Positions 50,741-60,635 of a DNA stretch of 64,000 nucleotides are shown in pieces. The first letter of the stretch is position 1. Each line of letters starts with the position of its first letter. Below the pieces are notes generated by a model. It saw only the letters and a program-made list of their open reading frames with translations. It had not been told where the DNA came from and searched no databases. This DNA is from CAZTNW01 sp964614945 (GTDB taxonomy: Bacteria; Caldisericota; JANLFM01), in contig CAZTNW010000004.1 in the NCBI GenBank assembly GCA_964614945.1, positions 180,231 to 244,230 of the forward strand, in the 5' to 3' direction. Position numbers and translations under genes: made by a program.

Positions 50741-51360
50741 TCAAAAGGATACAGTCTCCGGGAAAAATTTGTCAACCCGGAGATTTTGCAGAACGGAAAA
50801 GGGCAGGGTTACATGCCCAACTCCTGCCTGGGCCAACTGGATCAAGGCTATAGGTGATTTCACCGAAGCCGCAAGCACATGACAGCCTGTCCTGAGATTT
50901 TTAAGAACCTGCTGAATCCGATTGATAACCTCAATCCCGGATATCCCGTTTTGATTCAGGCGCTCAACATAAGGAGCGACGAAGGAAGCCCCTGCCAGAG
51001 CGGAGGCAGCCGCCTGGTTGGAGGAAAAAATGGCAGTTGCGCATATAGCTAGCCCTCTTTGCGGAGCCTGGTTATGGCGGGTAGGGATTGCGGCGAAAGC
51101 GGCACCTTGATAATTACTCTGGCGGGTTCCAGTTGAGCTAACCTCCTTGCTTCCTGCACGATGTTTTCCTTTTCCTTGGATACGACCTGGAAGAAGACGA
51201 TGCCAGGACGAGAAAGCTGCAGGATCTTTCGCATCTGTACTCTGGGGGGCACCTGCGCTTGAGCGAGCAAGGTGGGATTAGTGGTGACCCCCGCCAGGAA
51301 ACCACAGCTCATCGCCTCTTCAATCTCCAGGGGATCTGCACTATCCAGGTATAATTTCAT
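50741..51360 (-). pseudogene. Frameshifted transaldolase / fructose-6-phosphate aldolase (TalC/MipB type)
   Basis: From ATG 51360 (after GGAGGAAAAAG) the frame reads MKLYLDSADPLEIEEA, GVTTNPTLLAQ and VIIKVPLSPQSLPAITRLRKEG, then hits TAG at about 51049. In the next frame the protein continues AICATAIFSSNQAAASALAG, APYVERLNQNGI and GVGHVTLPFSVLQNL to a TGA at 50741-50743, as family members do. One base is missing at about 51050-51056. Restored, the protein would be about 207 residues, the normal size. No slippery heptamer is seen at the site, so programmed frameshifting is unlikely. A lineage-specific mutation or one sequence error could explain it. Confidence 0.85.
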
Positions 51361-51417
51361 TTTCTTTTTCCTCCAGCTCTGATTAATATAGCTCATAAAG
51401 GATGAGGACGAACTCGA

Positions 51418-51921
51418 TTGAGCCTGGAAAGATATCGACAAAAAAGGAGTTTCGACCGTACTCCTGAGCCACCAGGCACGAAGGGCGCTCGCAGGGGAAT
51501 CTTCGTTGTGCAGAAGCACAAAGCCTCCCGCCTTCATTATGATTTTCGCCTAGAAGTGGAGGGCGTCCTGGTTTCCTGGGCGGTACCGAAAGGTCCCTCC
51601 ATGAACCCAAAAGAGCGGCACCTGGCTGTCCAGGTGGAGGATCATCCGCTTGAGTATGCCGACTTCGAAGGAGAGATACCGGAAGGTAATTATGGTGCCG
51701 GTACCGTAGAGATCTGGGATCGCGGCTTTTTTCTTCCCAGAGGAAATGCCAAAGAGGGGATTATCCGGGGAAGGCTCGAATTCGTCCTTCTGGGAGAGAA
51801 GCTGAAAGGAGGTTTCGCCCTGATCCGCCTGCGAGATCAAACGAAGAACTGGTTATTAATCAAAATGAACGATCCTTACGCCGACTCAATCTGGCGAATC
51901 GAAGGGCAGGGAGAGGATTGA
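51418..51921 (+). CDS. LigD-type 3'-phosphoesterase domain protein
   Basis: A 167-residue stand-alone phosphoesterase domain of the LigD family. It has FVVQKHKASRLHYDFRLE, SWAVPKGPS, DHPLEYADFEGEIP and NYGAGTVEIWD, all family marks with the metal-binding His and Asp. It trims 3'-phosphates or ribonucleotides at DNA ends before ligation. The start is TTG 51418. The stop overlaps the ligase start (TTGA). No polymerase domain or Ku gene is in the window. Confidence 0.92.
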   Translation: MSLERYRQKRSFDRTPEPPGTKGARRGIFVVQKHKASRLHYDFRLEVEGVLVSWAVPKGPSMNPKERHLAVQVEDHPLEYADFEGEIPEGNYGAGTVEIWDRGFFLPRGNAKEGIIRGRLEFVLLGEKLKGGFALIRLRDQTKNWLLIKMNDPYADSIWRIEGQGED

Positions 51922-52886
51922 GCTCCACTCTTCCTCTTTTTAGCCCGATGCTCGCTACTCTGATCGAGGAGCCCTTCGATTCGCCAGATTGGGTTTTCGA
52001 GGTGAAATGGGATGGCATAAGGGCCTTGATCTATCTGGAAGACGAAAAGATCAGTCTGATTTCCCGAAATAGAAGCGATATTTCCTCTCGTTATCCAGAA
52101 CTTTCCGCACTAAGCTCCCTTGTCGAGGCTGACAATGCAATAATAGATGGAGAGATAGTGTCTTTCGATGGGGAAGGCCGCCCCAGTTTTCAGCTCTTGC
52201 AGCAGCGGATGAACATTTCCGATAGGAACCGCATCCCGCACTTGAGTAGCTCTATCCCGGTTTCCTTCATTGCTTTCGACCTCCTTTTCCTCAATGACGC
52301 CGATATAACTTCAGAGCCTTTCATTAAGAGAAGAGAGCGATTGCTTCAGGTCTGGCCGCAGACCCCGTCTTCTTATCTCTCGGAGGCGGTCCCGGCCGAA
52401 GGCAAGGCCCTTTTTCGGGTGGTGAAGGAGAAGGAGCTGGAGGGCATCGTAGCCAAAAGGGCTCTGAGCCGCTACCTACAGTCGAGAAGCCGAGAATGGT
52501 TGAAAGTAAAGTCCAGGAGGGAGGTCGACGCTATTATTTGCGGCTTCACGCTTCCCCGTGGGGCAAGAAAACTCATTGGGGCTCTCCTGCTCGGCCTATA
52601 CGCGGGTAAGGAGCTCCGTTTTGTCGGCCATGTGGGCACGGGTTTCAGCCAGCAGACACTCACCGAGCTTTGGGAGCAGTTTCAGAACTTGAAAATTTCC
52701 TTCTCCCCCTTTCCCCGGCTCCCGGAGACCAATGAAACCCCTTTCTGGCTTGAGCCCCGGCTCGTGTGCCAGGTGAAATATAATGGGTGGACAGAAGCGG
52801 GACGTCTTCGTTCCCCGGTTTATCAGCGATTGAGATCGGATAAGGCCGCTGAGGAATGCGTCCTGGATGATTTAGAGTTAAAATAA
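51918..52886 (+). CDS. ATP-dependent DNA ligase (LigC/LigD ligase domain)
   Basis: A 322-residue ligase. The catalytic Lys is K30 in EVKWDGIRA (motif I). SRNRSD near the second motif, DGEIVSFD, LEGIVAKRA and the WLKVKSRREVDAIICGF motif V follow, then a C-terminal OB-fold with GHVGTGFS. It seals nicks using ATP and is a repair enzyme rather than the replicative NAD-dependent LigA. It is co-transcribed with the phosphoesterase upstream. Downstream is RNase P RNA. Confidence 0.93.
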   Translation: MSSTLPLFSPMLATLIEEPFDSPDWVFEVKWDGIRALIYLEDEKISLISRNRSDISSRYPELSALSSLVEADNAIIDGEIVSFDGEGRPSFQLLQQRMNISDRNRIPHLSSSIPVSFIAFDLLFLNDADITSEPFIKRRERLLQVWPQTPSSYLSEAVPAEGKALFRVVKEKELEGIVAKRALSRYLQSRSREWLKVKSRREVDAIICGFTLPRGARKLIGALLLGLYAGKELRFVGHVGTGFSQQTLTELWEQFQNLKISFSPFPRLPETNETPFWLEPRLVCQVKYNGWTEAGRLRSPVYQRLRSDKAAEECVLDDLELK

Positions 52887-52890
52887 ATAA

Positions 52891-53232
52891 TGAGAGCAGA
52901 CCGGGTGATCGCGGGGTTCCCCCGAGGAAAGTCCGAACTCCGCAGGGCAGGATGCTGGGTAACGCCCAGTGAGGGTGACCTCAAGGAAAGTGCCACAGAA
53001 AAGACACAGCGGATTTATCCGCGAAGGTGAAAAGGCGAGGTAAGAGCTCACCGGCAGTCGGGCGACCGGCTGGCCAGGCAAACCCCATCCGGAGCAAGAT
53101 CAAATAGGAAGGTGGAGTGGCCCGCTCCTGGACCTTCGGGTTGATCGCTAAGAGAGATTGAGCAATCCATCTCCAAGAGAAATGATCACCACCTCTTTGA
53201 GGCACAGAATTCGGCTTACAGGTCTGCTCTCA
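52891..53232 (+). ncRNA. rnpB: RNase P RNA, bacterial type A
   Basis: The catalytic RNA that matures tRNA 5' ends. The 12-nt ends TGAGAGCAGACC (52891-52902) and GGTCTGCTCTCA (53221-53232) pair perfectly as helix P1. The universal motif GAGGAAAGTCC begins near 52922, with CACAGAAA in the middle and AGAATTCGGCTTACAGG near the 3' end. Length is about 342 nt. It begins 4 nt after the ligase stop, so its own promoter must lie within that gene or transcription continues from it. Confidence 0.93.
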
Positions 53233-53291
53233 TCTCTTTATCTCTTGAGTCGCGTTAATCCAGGGGTAAAATTATAAATTTCCCCAATTTG

Positions 53292-53320
53292 TTGACTTTC
53301 TGAAAAAGAAAACATATAAT
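53292..53320 (+). promoter_or_regulatory. Consensus promoter of the rpoBC operon
   Basis: TTGACT (53292-53297) and TATAAT (53315-53320) are 17 bp apart, the best promoter match in the window. Transcription should start near 53327. That leaves no room for a leader before the in-frame TTG at 53333 and argues for a later rpoB start. Confidence 0.8.
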
Positions 53321-53383
53321 AAAGGTCTATATTTGCGCACCAGGGAGGAAATCTTTGGGCGAAAAGTGAGGTCGAGCGAGCGC

Positions 53384-56300
53384 ATGAAACAAGTACCCAG
53401 AGAGAGCCTGTCGAAGCACAAAATACCAAAATTATTCAACTTTGAAAAGCAAGAAGCTCTGTTATCTATTCCCAATCTTCTGGAAATCCAGAAGGAATCA
53501 TATCAATCCTTTTTGATAGGTGGCTTATCGTCGATCTTTGAAGAGATCTTTCCCATCAAGGATTCCAACCACATCCTCGAGTTTGTTAGTTACGAAATCG
53601 AGAAGCCCAAATTCTCTATTCAGGAGTGCAAGGATCGGGCTTTTAACTTTGCCGGCACCTTCAGGCTCAAGGCGCGATTGAAAATCCTCCAAACCGGAGA
53701 GGTAAAGGAGGAGGTCGTCGTCATCGGTGAGCTGCCCTTAATGACAGAGACGGGAAGCTTCATCATCAACGGCACGGAAAGAGTTGTTGTCAGTCAGCTC
53801 ATCCGCTCCCCCGGGGTATATTTCTCCCGCCTCTCAGAGAAGGCTACCGGCTATAAAGGCTTCTCCTGCACTGTCATTCCTGATCGAGGGACCTGGCTGG
53901 AATTCGAGTACGAGGAATCGGGATTGATGACCGTAAAAGTCGATAAACGCTCGAAAAAGATCCCGGTCACGACCTTGCTTAAGGCAATGGGTTATGGCTC
54001 GAACGAGGAACTATTTGCTGTGCTCAAAGAGCCCCAGGTGCGCACGATTCCTTTAGATGAGGCGGAGCAAGCCATCGAAAATACGGATCTGATTCTGGCC
54101 GACTCCGTCCTGGATTTAGCCAAAGGTCAGACTCTTGCCGAGAAGGGAACCAAGCTGAACAAATCGCTTCTGGCAAAATTCAAAAAAGCCAAGGTCGTCA
54201 GCTTCGACATCGTAGAAGAGGTTCTGGACGAGGATTTACGGCTCACCCTCGCCAAGGACCAAGCCAATACGATGGAGGAGGCTCAGATCGAGCTCTACAG
54301 AAGACTTCATCCCGGCGAACCTCCGACCCGAGAAAGCGCCCGGGCCCTTGTCAAAAGCCTGTTCTTGGACCCTAAACGCAACGACTTAGGTTCTGTGGGG
54401 CGCTACAAGTTGAATAAGAAGCTCTATTTCGACGACCACAGTGCAAATCCGTCCAATGAGAGCAGAACGGTCGCAAAAGAGGACATCGTACAGATCATCC
54501 GCTACTTCCTTCGTCTCAAACGAGGACAGATCGCTGTCGACGATATCGATCACCTGGGAAATAGAAGAGTCCGGACAGTGGGCGAGCTCCTGCAGAATCA
54601 GTTAAGGATGGGGTTTGTGCGGATGGAGAGGATCATCCGCGATCGGATGACTACTGTCTCTCCGGAGGAGGCTGGCCCTAAATCCCTGATAAATCCGCGA
54701 CCGGTCGTCGCCGCCATTCGAGAATTTTTCGGCTCGAGCCAGCTCTCCCAATTCATGGACGAGACCAATCCTCTGGCCGCGCTCACGCATAAGCGTAGGC
54801 TTTCATCCCTGGGTCCTGGAGGGCTGAACCGAGACCGTGCGGGAGTAGAAGTCCGAGATATTCATCATTCTCATTACGGGCGGGTCTGCCCTATTGAGAC
54901 TCCGGAAGGACCAAACATCGGCTTGATTAATTCGCTCACAACCTATGCCCGCATCAACCCTTATGGTTTTGTCACCACTCCTTACCGCAGAGTGAAAAAG
55001 GGACAGGTCACCGATGAGATAGTCTACCTGACGGCGGATGAGGAAGAAGGCTTCAGGATCGCTGAGGCCAACACCCCGCAGAAGGACGGTTTCTTCGCGC
55101 AAAACGAAGTCCTGGTTCGATATGGAGAGACATTCGAGGTCGTTCAAGCCGAGCAGGTTGACCTGATCGATATCTCCCCCCGCCAGGTCTTCAGTATTTC
55201 CGCCTCCTTGATCCCCTTTCTCGAGCACGACGATCCAATTCGGGCTCTCATGGGATGTAATATGCAGCGCCAGGCGGTGCCCCTGCTCAAGCCTGAACTT
55301 CCCCTGGTAGGGACCTGCATTGAGACCAGGGTCGCCGTCGATTCAGGAGAGGTCACCCTGGCCCAATCCGAGGGCGAGGCGACGTCGGTTACGAGTGACC
55401 AGATTGTCTTAAAGACGAAAAAGGGGCTGGAGAAATATCTGCTGTCCAAATTCAATAAGTCCAATCGGGGCACCTGCATCAACCATCGCCCCATTATCTA
55501 TAAAGGAGAGAAAGTCAAAAAGGGTCAAGCGATCGCCGATGGAGCGGCCACGGCGCACGGGGAGCTTGCTTTGGGGGCGAACGTCCTCGTCGCCTTCGTC
55601 CCTTGGGCTGGATACAACTACGAGGACGCCATCGTTATCTCCCAGAGGCTGGTGCGCGATGATATTTATACCTCTATTCACATCGAGGAATACGAAGCGG
55701 AAGCCCGGGACACGAAACTGGGACCGGAGGAGATTACGCGGGAAATTCCTAATATTGCCGAGGAGATGCTGCGCAATCTTGACGAGAGCGGCATCGTGCA
55801 TATTGGAGCTGAGGTCCGATCAGGAGACATTCTGGTTGGTAAGGTGACCCCCAAGGGAGAGACTGAGCTTTCTCCCGAGGAGAGATTGCTCCGCGCCATC
55901 TTTGGCGAGAAAGCCCGGGAGGTTCGCGACACCTCTCTCCGTGTTCCCCACGGAGAAAAAGGCACCGTTGTCGACGTGAAGATCTTTTCCAAGGAGAGTG
56001 GGGACGAGCTCCAGGCCGGAGTACTGAAGAGGATCAAGGTCTTCGTAGCGCAGAAACGGAAAGTAATGGAAGGGGACAAAATGTCCGGGCGGCACGGCAA
56101 CAAGGGAGTTATTTCCATAATTGTACCCGAATCGGACATGCCTTTTCTCCCGGACGGTACCCCGGTCGATGTAGTGCTCAATCCCTTGGGCGTTCCCTCG
56201 CGCATGAATATCGGTCAAATCCTGGAGCTGCATTTAGGCTGGGCAGCTAAAACCCTGGGCCTACGTTTCTATTCTCCCGTTTTCAGTGGTGCGGCCGAAG

Positions 56301-56866
56301 GCCAGGTCATCGAATTTCTGAAGAAAGCCGGTCTCCCGGAAAATGGAAAATCGACCCTCTACGATGGGAGAACGGGAGAGCCCTTCGACAGCCAGGTTGC
56401 CGTGGGGTTCATGTACATGATGAAGCTGATCCATCTCGTGGAGGACAAGATTCATGCTCGCTCGATCGGTCCTTACTCCCTTGTCACCCAGCAGCCTCTG
56501 GGGGGCAAGGCGCAATTCGGAGGGCAGCGCTTCGGGGAGATGGAGGTCTGGGCTCTGGAAGGGTATGGTGCGGCCTCAGTGCTGCAGGAAATGCTCACCG
56601 TGAAGTCCGACGATATCTCTGGACGGGTGAAGACATACGAAGCCATCGTTAAGGGAAAGGATACATTGACTCCCAGTTTGCCGGAGTCATTCAAGGTCTT
56701 GGTAAAAGAGCTGCAGAGCCTTTGCCTGGACGTGAAGTTGATCTCCGAGAAAGCCGGAGAGATCGTACTGAAAGAAAGTGAGGAGGATATTCACAAGAAG
56801 GCGGACGAGTTGGATCTGATATTCCAAGTGCAACCGGAGGAGGTTACCGAGGCAGTTGAAGAATAA
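53384..56866 (+). CDS. rpoB: RNA polymerase beta subunit
   Basis: The catalytic core subunit of about 1160 residues. Family blocks are clear: PNLLEIQKESYQSFL at the N-terminus, the rifampicin region SQLSQFMDETNPLAALTHKRRLSSLGPGGL, PIETPEGPNIGLINSL, and the C-terminal GGKAQFGGQRFGEMEVWALEGYGA. The frame is open from TTG 53333, but the promoter ends at 53320, so ATG 53384 (GTGAGG 12 nt before) or GTG 53366 (after GGGAGGA) are better starts; the choice is uncertain. The ribosomal rplKAJL genes that commonly precede rpoB are absent. Confidence 0.95.
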   Translation: MKQVPRESLSKHKIPKLFNFEKQEALLSIPNLLEIQKESYQSFLIGGLSSIFEEIFPIKDSNHILEFVSYEIEKPKFSIQECKDRAFNFAGTFRLKARLKILQTGEVKEEVVVIGELPLMTETGSFIINGTERVVVSQLIRSPGVYFSRLSEKATGYKGFSCTVIPDRGTWLEFEYEESGLMTVKVDKRSKKIPVTTLLKAMGYGSNEELFAVLKEPQVRTIPLDEAEQAIENTDLILADSVLDLAKGQTLAEKGTKLNKSLLAKFKKAKVVSFDIVEEVLDEDLRLTLAKDQANTMEEAQIELYRRLHPGEPPTRESARALVKSLFLDPKRNDLGSVGRYKLNKKLYFDDHSANPSNESRTVAKEDIVQIIRYFLRLKRGQIAVDDIDHLGNRRVRTVGELLQNQLRMGFVRMERIIRDRMTTVSPEEAGPKSLINPRPVVAAIREFFGSSQLSQFMDETNPLAALTHKRRLSSLGPGGLNRDRAGVEVRDIHHSHYGRVCPIETPEGPNIGLINSLTTYARINPYGFVTTPYRRVKKGQVTDEIVYLTADEEEGFRIAEANTPQKDGFFAQNEVLVRYGETFEVVQAEQVDLIDISPRQVFSISASLIPFLEHDDPIRALMGCNMQRQAVPLLKPELPLVGTCIETRVAVDSGEVTLAQSEGEATSVTSDQIVLKTKKGLEKYLLSKFNKSNRGTCINHRPIIYKGEKVKKGQAIADGAATAHGELALGANVLVAFVPWAGYNYEDAIVISQRLVRDDIYTSIHIEEYEAEARDTKLGPEEITREIPNIAEEMLRNLDESGIVHIGAEVRSGDILVGKVTPKGETELSPEERLLRAIFGEKAREVRDTSLRVPHGEKGTVVDVKIFSKESGDELQAGVLKRIKVFVAQKRKVMEGDKMSGRHGNKGVISIIVPESDMPFLPDGTPVDVVLNPLGVPSRMNIGQILELHLGWAAKTLGLRFYSPVFSGAAEGQVIEFLKKAGLPENGKSTLYDGRTGEPFDSQVAVGFMYMMKLIHLVEDKIHARSIGPYSLVTQQPLGGKAQFGGQRFGEMEVWALEGYGAASVLQEMLTVKSDDISGRVKTYEAIVKGKDTLTPSLPESFKVLVKELQSLCLDVKLISEKAGEIVLKESEEDIHKKADELDLIFQVQPEEVTEAVEE

Positions 56867-59800
56867 AGATACTTCCTTAGATTTTTTCCCTGAGTTCGAT
56901 GCCATGCAGATCGGACTTGCCGCGCCCGACAAAATCCGTGCCTGGTCGCACGGCGAGGTAAAGAAAGCTGAGACCATCAATTATCGGACGCTGAAACCGG
57001 AGCAGGATGGATTGTTCTGTGAAAGGATTTTCGGACCGGAAAAAGACTACGAGTGCCACTGCGGCCGCTACAAGAGGATTCGCTATAAGGGCGTGATCTG
57101 TGAGCGCTGCGGGGTAGAAGTCACTACCTCACGTGTACGGCGAGAACGAATGGGGCACATCGAATTGGCCGCCCCGTTGGCCCACGTCTGGTTTCTGCGC
57201 GGCATCCCTTCTCGTATCGCATTATTGCTGGATGTTCCCCTCAGGGCATTGGAGAAAGTAGTTTATTTCGCCTCCTTTATCGTCACCGATTCCGGAAAGG
57301 CACCGGTAAGCTACAAACAGCCTTTAACGCCGGAGGAATACCTTGAGCTCAAAGAGAAATACGGGGATCAATTCAGAGCTGAGATCGGAGCGGAGGCTGT
57401 CAAAACCCTTCTCATGCAATTGGATCTGTCTAAGACCACCCAAGAGCTGAAGGAGGAAGTCGATCGTGTCACGGGCCAGCGCCGGATGAAGGCCGTGAAA
57501 AGACTCGAGATTGTGGAATCCTTCCTAAATTCAGGTAATCTTCCGGAGTGGATGATCATTGAAGCTCTTCCGGTAATTCCGCCTGACTTGCGCCCCCTTG
57601 TTCCCTTGGACGGTGGGCGTTTTGCAACTTCCGATTTAAACGATCTCTATCGCCGCGTGATCAACCGAAACAATCGACTCAAGAGGCTGATCGAGGTTAA
57701 CGCTCCCGATATCATCGTCCGCAATGAGAAGAGGATGCTACAGGAGGCAGTCGATGCCTTGATCGACAACGGGAGGCGGGCAAGGCCGATAGTGGGGACA
57801 GGAAACCGTCCCCTCAGGTCCCTCTCCGACATGCTGAAAGGGAAGCAGGGCCGTTTCCGGCAGAACCTGCTGGGGAAACGGGTCGATTATTCCGGCCGCT
57901 CGGTTATCGTGGTGGGCCCCAATTTGAAAATCGACCAGTGCGGCTTGCCCAAGGAGATGGCGCTGGAAATGTTCAAGCCCTTCGTGATGAAGAAGATCGT
58001 GGAGAAGGGATTTGTGCATAATATCAAAAGCGCGAAGCGGATGATTGAAAGACAGAGACCGGAAGTGTGGGAGCTGCTTGAGGAGGTGATCAAGGGCCAC
58101 CCCGTGCTCCTCAACAGAGCCCCAACGCTGCATAGATTAGGAATTCAGGCTTTCGAGCCAGTCTTGGTGGAGGGCAAAGCAGTCCAGATTCACCCCCTGG
58201 TCTGCACCGCTTTCAATGCAGATTTTGACGGAGACCAGATGGCTGTGCATGTTCCTCTTTCCATGGCTGCACAGGCGGAGGCCAGATTGCTGATGCTTTC
58301 CGCTTACAATATTCTCTCTCCTGCACACGGTAAGCCGCTCGCCTCCCCGCAGAGGGACATTATCGTCGGCTGTTATTATCTGACCCTGGAGAGATCGGGC
58401 GAAATAGGTGAGGGCAAGTATTTTGTTGCTCCTGAGGAGGCCATAAGAGCTCACGAGAACGGAGACGTCAGCCTTTTCGCTCGAATTCGGGTGCGGGTGG
58501 ACGGTAAACCAGTGAGGACCACCATCGGACGCTTAATATTCAACACTACAATCCGTCGCAGCCTGGGTGAGGATGGGAAAGATTTACCCTTTTTCAACCA
58601 GGAAATGTCCAAAAAGGAACTGCAGAAGATGATTGGAGAGGCCCATCGCCGTTTTGGCGTCACGAAGACCTCTAAGGTACTCGATGCCCTCAAGGAACTT
58701 GGCTTTGAGGCAGCCACCAGGGCAGGGATCACCATCGGCATGGACGACTTTAAAGTCCCACCTGAAAAGAAGGAGATCCTGAAGCAGGCCGAGGCCCAGG
58801 TGGAAGAGGTAGAGAGCCTGTATAGCATGGGACTCTATTCGGAAGAGGACAGGTATTTGAAAATCGTGGACATCTGGCATCGGGCCACTGACGAGATGGA
58901 AAAGAAGGTCCTGGGACACCTGGATTCTTTCGATCCGGTTCACATGATGGCCATGTCCGGAGCTCGCGGCGACCCCAAACAGGTGCGGCAGATCGTTGGA
59001 ATGCGAGGGCTTATGGCGGATCCCTCTGGCCGAATTATCGAATTCCCTATCAAGAGCAGCCTGCGTGACGGTTTAACCACCCTGGAATATTTCATCTCCA
59101 CGCATGGCGCACGCAAGGGTTTGGCTGACACAGCGATTAAGACTGCAGATGCAGGTTACCTGACGCGTAGACTAGTGGATGTAGCCCAGGAGATTGTCGT
59201 GCGCGAGGAAGACTGCGCGATCTCCATCATTCGTTCGGTCAAAAAAGGAGTGATGATTGAAAAGACAGTCGGTCAGAGAGCGATCGGAAAACAGTTGGCG
59301 GAGGCATTGGTCCACCCCGAAACAGGCAAGGTGATCGCCCGGGAAGGACACCTTATTGATCAGAAGCTCTCTCAAATGATAGACCAGCTCAACATCCCCG
59401 AGGTGAAGGTGAAGAACCTGGTAGATCACGTAGAAATCACCGATATTACAGAGGGGAAGAACGTGATCGAACCCCTGGAAGATCGTGTGCTGGGACGTAT
59501 CACCGCGGAGAATATTATCGATCCTCTCACGAAGAAAGTGATAGTTAATGCTGGAGAGGAAATCACCGAAGAGGCTATTGACAAGATCTCCGCTTTGCGC
59601 GACGAGAATGGGGCGAAGCTTATAACCAAAGTTAAGATCCGTTCCATCCTTACCTGCCAGAGCAAGAATTCCGTCTGCGCTAAATGCTATGGGCGCGATC
59701 TGGCGACAGGGAAGCAGGTGACAGTAGGTGAGGCCGTGGGCATTATCGCGGCCCAATCAATCGGAGAGCCTGGAACCCAGCTCACGCTCCGAACATTCCA

Positions 59801-60593
59801 TACAGGTGGAATTGCCGAAGAGGACATCACGACCGGTTTACCTCGGGTCGAGGAATTGTTTGAAGCTCGCAGGCCTCGCGGTCAAGCTACGATCTCCGAG
59901 ATTGATGGGGTTGTCCATATCGAGGATGCGGCTGAGGACAGGATTCTTGGGATAACAAACCGCGAGAGCGGTGAGACGCGTAAATATCATGTATCTTATG
60001 GATCGCGTCTGCGCGTCAGCGAAGGTGATGAGGTACTATCCGGCGAGAGATTGACCGAAGGTCCTCTCAATCCTGCAGACATCCTGCGCTTGAAGGGAGT
60101 CAAGGATTGTCAGCAATACCTCCTGCAGGAGGTACAGAAAGTGTATAAGTCCCAGGGAGTGGATATAAACGATAAGCATATCGAACTGATCATACGACAA
60201 CTGCTGCGCAAGGTCAGGGTAGAGACAGCAGGAGATTCCGAATTTCTGCCCGGTGACCTGGTCGACCGCAGCGCTTTTGAGGAGGAGAGCAGAAGGGTTA
60301 CGATGCTGGGATTGCGGCCGGCGGAAGCAAGAGCGATGCTGCTTGGCGTAACGAAAGCTGCTCTGGCCACCGACTCCTTCCTCTCGGCGGCTTCCTTCCA
60401 GGAGACCACACGCGTGCTTACCGACGCCGCAGTCAAGGGAAAAATAGACCCGCTTGTGGGTTTGAAGGAGAACGTGATCATTGGCAGTTTAATCCCTGCC
60501 GGCAGCGGTTTGCACTTTTATCGTCAGGTAGATATCTCCGGCCCGATGGAAGAAAAAGTGGAACAAAGTGTTGACAAGGCGGGATCGACCTGA
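56856..60593 (+). CDS. rpoC: RNA polymerase beta' subunit
   Basis: A 1245-residue core subunit. The N-terminal zinc site is C67, C69, C82, C85. The catalytic Mg site is N-A-D456-F-D458-G-D460-Q-M. RQNLLGKRVDYSGRSVIVVGP and the second zinc region with CQSKNSVCAKCYG are present. The start is TTG 56856, inside the end of rpoB (11-nt overlap), with GGAGGAGG upstream. Length is typical for Firmicutes, without the large insertions of Proteobacteria. Confidence 0.97.
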   Translation: MKNKDTSLDFFPEFDAMQIGLAAPDKIRAWSHGEVKKAETINYRTLKPEQDGLFCERIFGPEKDYECHCGRYKRIRYKGVICERCGVEVTTSRVRRERMGHIELAAPLAHVWFLRGIPSRIALLLDVPLRALEKVVYFASFIVTDSGKAPVSYKQPLTPEEYLELKEKYGDQFRAEIGAEAVKTLLMQLDLSKTTQELKEEVDRVTGQRRMKAVKRLEIVESFLNSGNLPEWMIIEALPVIPPDLRPLVPLDGGRFATSDLNDLYRRVINRNNRLKRLIEVNAPDIIVRNEKRMLQEAVDALIDNGRRARPIVGTGNRPLRSLSDMLKGKQGRFRQNLLGKRVDYSGRSVIVVGPNLKIDQCGLPKEMALEMFKPFVMKKIVEKGFVHNIKSAKRMIERQRPEVWELLEEVIKGHPVLLNRAPTLHRLGIQAFEPVLVEGKAVQIHPLVCTAFNADFDGDQMAVHVPLSMAAQAEARLLMLSAYNILSPAHGKPLASPQRDIIVGCYYLTLERSGEIGEGKYFVAPEEAIRAHENGDVSLFARIRVRVDGKPVRTTIGRLIFNTTIRRSLGEDGKDLPFFNQEMSKKELQKMIGEAHRRFGVTKTSKVLDALKELGFEAATRAGITIGMDDFKVPPEKKEILKQAEAQVEEVESLYSMGLYSEEDRYLKIVDIWHRATDEMEKKVLGHLDSFDPVHMMAMSGARGDPKQVRQIVGMRGLMADPSGRIIEFPIKSSLRDGLTTLEYFISTHGARKGLADTAIKTADAGYLTRRLVDVAQEIVVREEDCAISIIRSVKKGVMIEKTVGQRAIGKQLAEALVHPETGKVIAREGHLIDQKLSQMIDQLNIPEVKVKNLVDHVEITDITEGKNVIEPLEDRVLGRITAENIIDPLTKKVIVNAGEEITEEAIDKISALRDENGAKLITKVKIRSILTCQSKNSVCAKCYGRDLATGKQVTVGEAVGIIAAQSIGEPGTQLTLRTFHTGGIAEEDITTGLPRVEELFEARRPRGQATISEIDGVVHIEDAAEDRILGITNRESGETRKYHVSYGSRLRVSEGDEVLSGERLTEGPLNPADILRLKGVKDCQQYLLQEVQKVYKSQGVDINDKHIELIIRQLLRKVRVETAGDSEFLPGDLVDRSAFEEESRRVTMLGLRPAEARAMLLGVTKAALATDSFLSAASFQETTRVLTDAAVKGKIDPLVGLKENVIIGSLIPAGSGLHFYRQVDISGPMEEKVEQSVDKAGST

Positions 60594-60635
60594 TAAGATA
60601 ACTGCCTGCTGTTCGATCAGAGGATCTCAATCTCT

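Noticed and set aside
51045..51060. Programmed -1 frameshift in the transaldolase gene
   Set aside because: The bases before the stop do not form an X-XXY-YYZ slippery site, and transaldolases are not known to use recoding.
53333..53383. TTG 53333 as rpoB start
   Set aside because: It is only about six bases after the expected transcription start of the strong promoter at 53292-53320.
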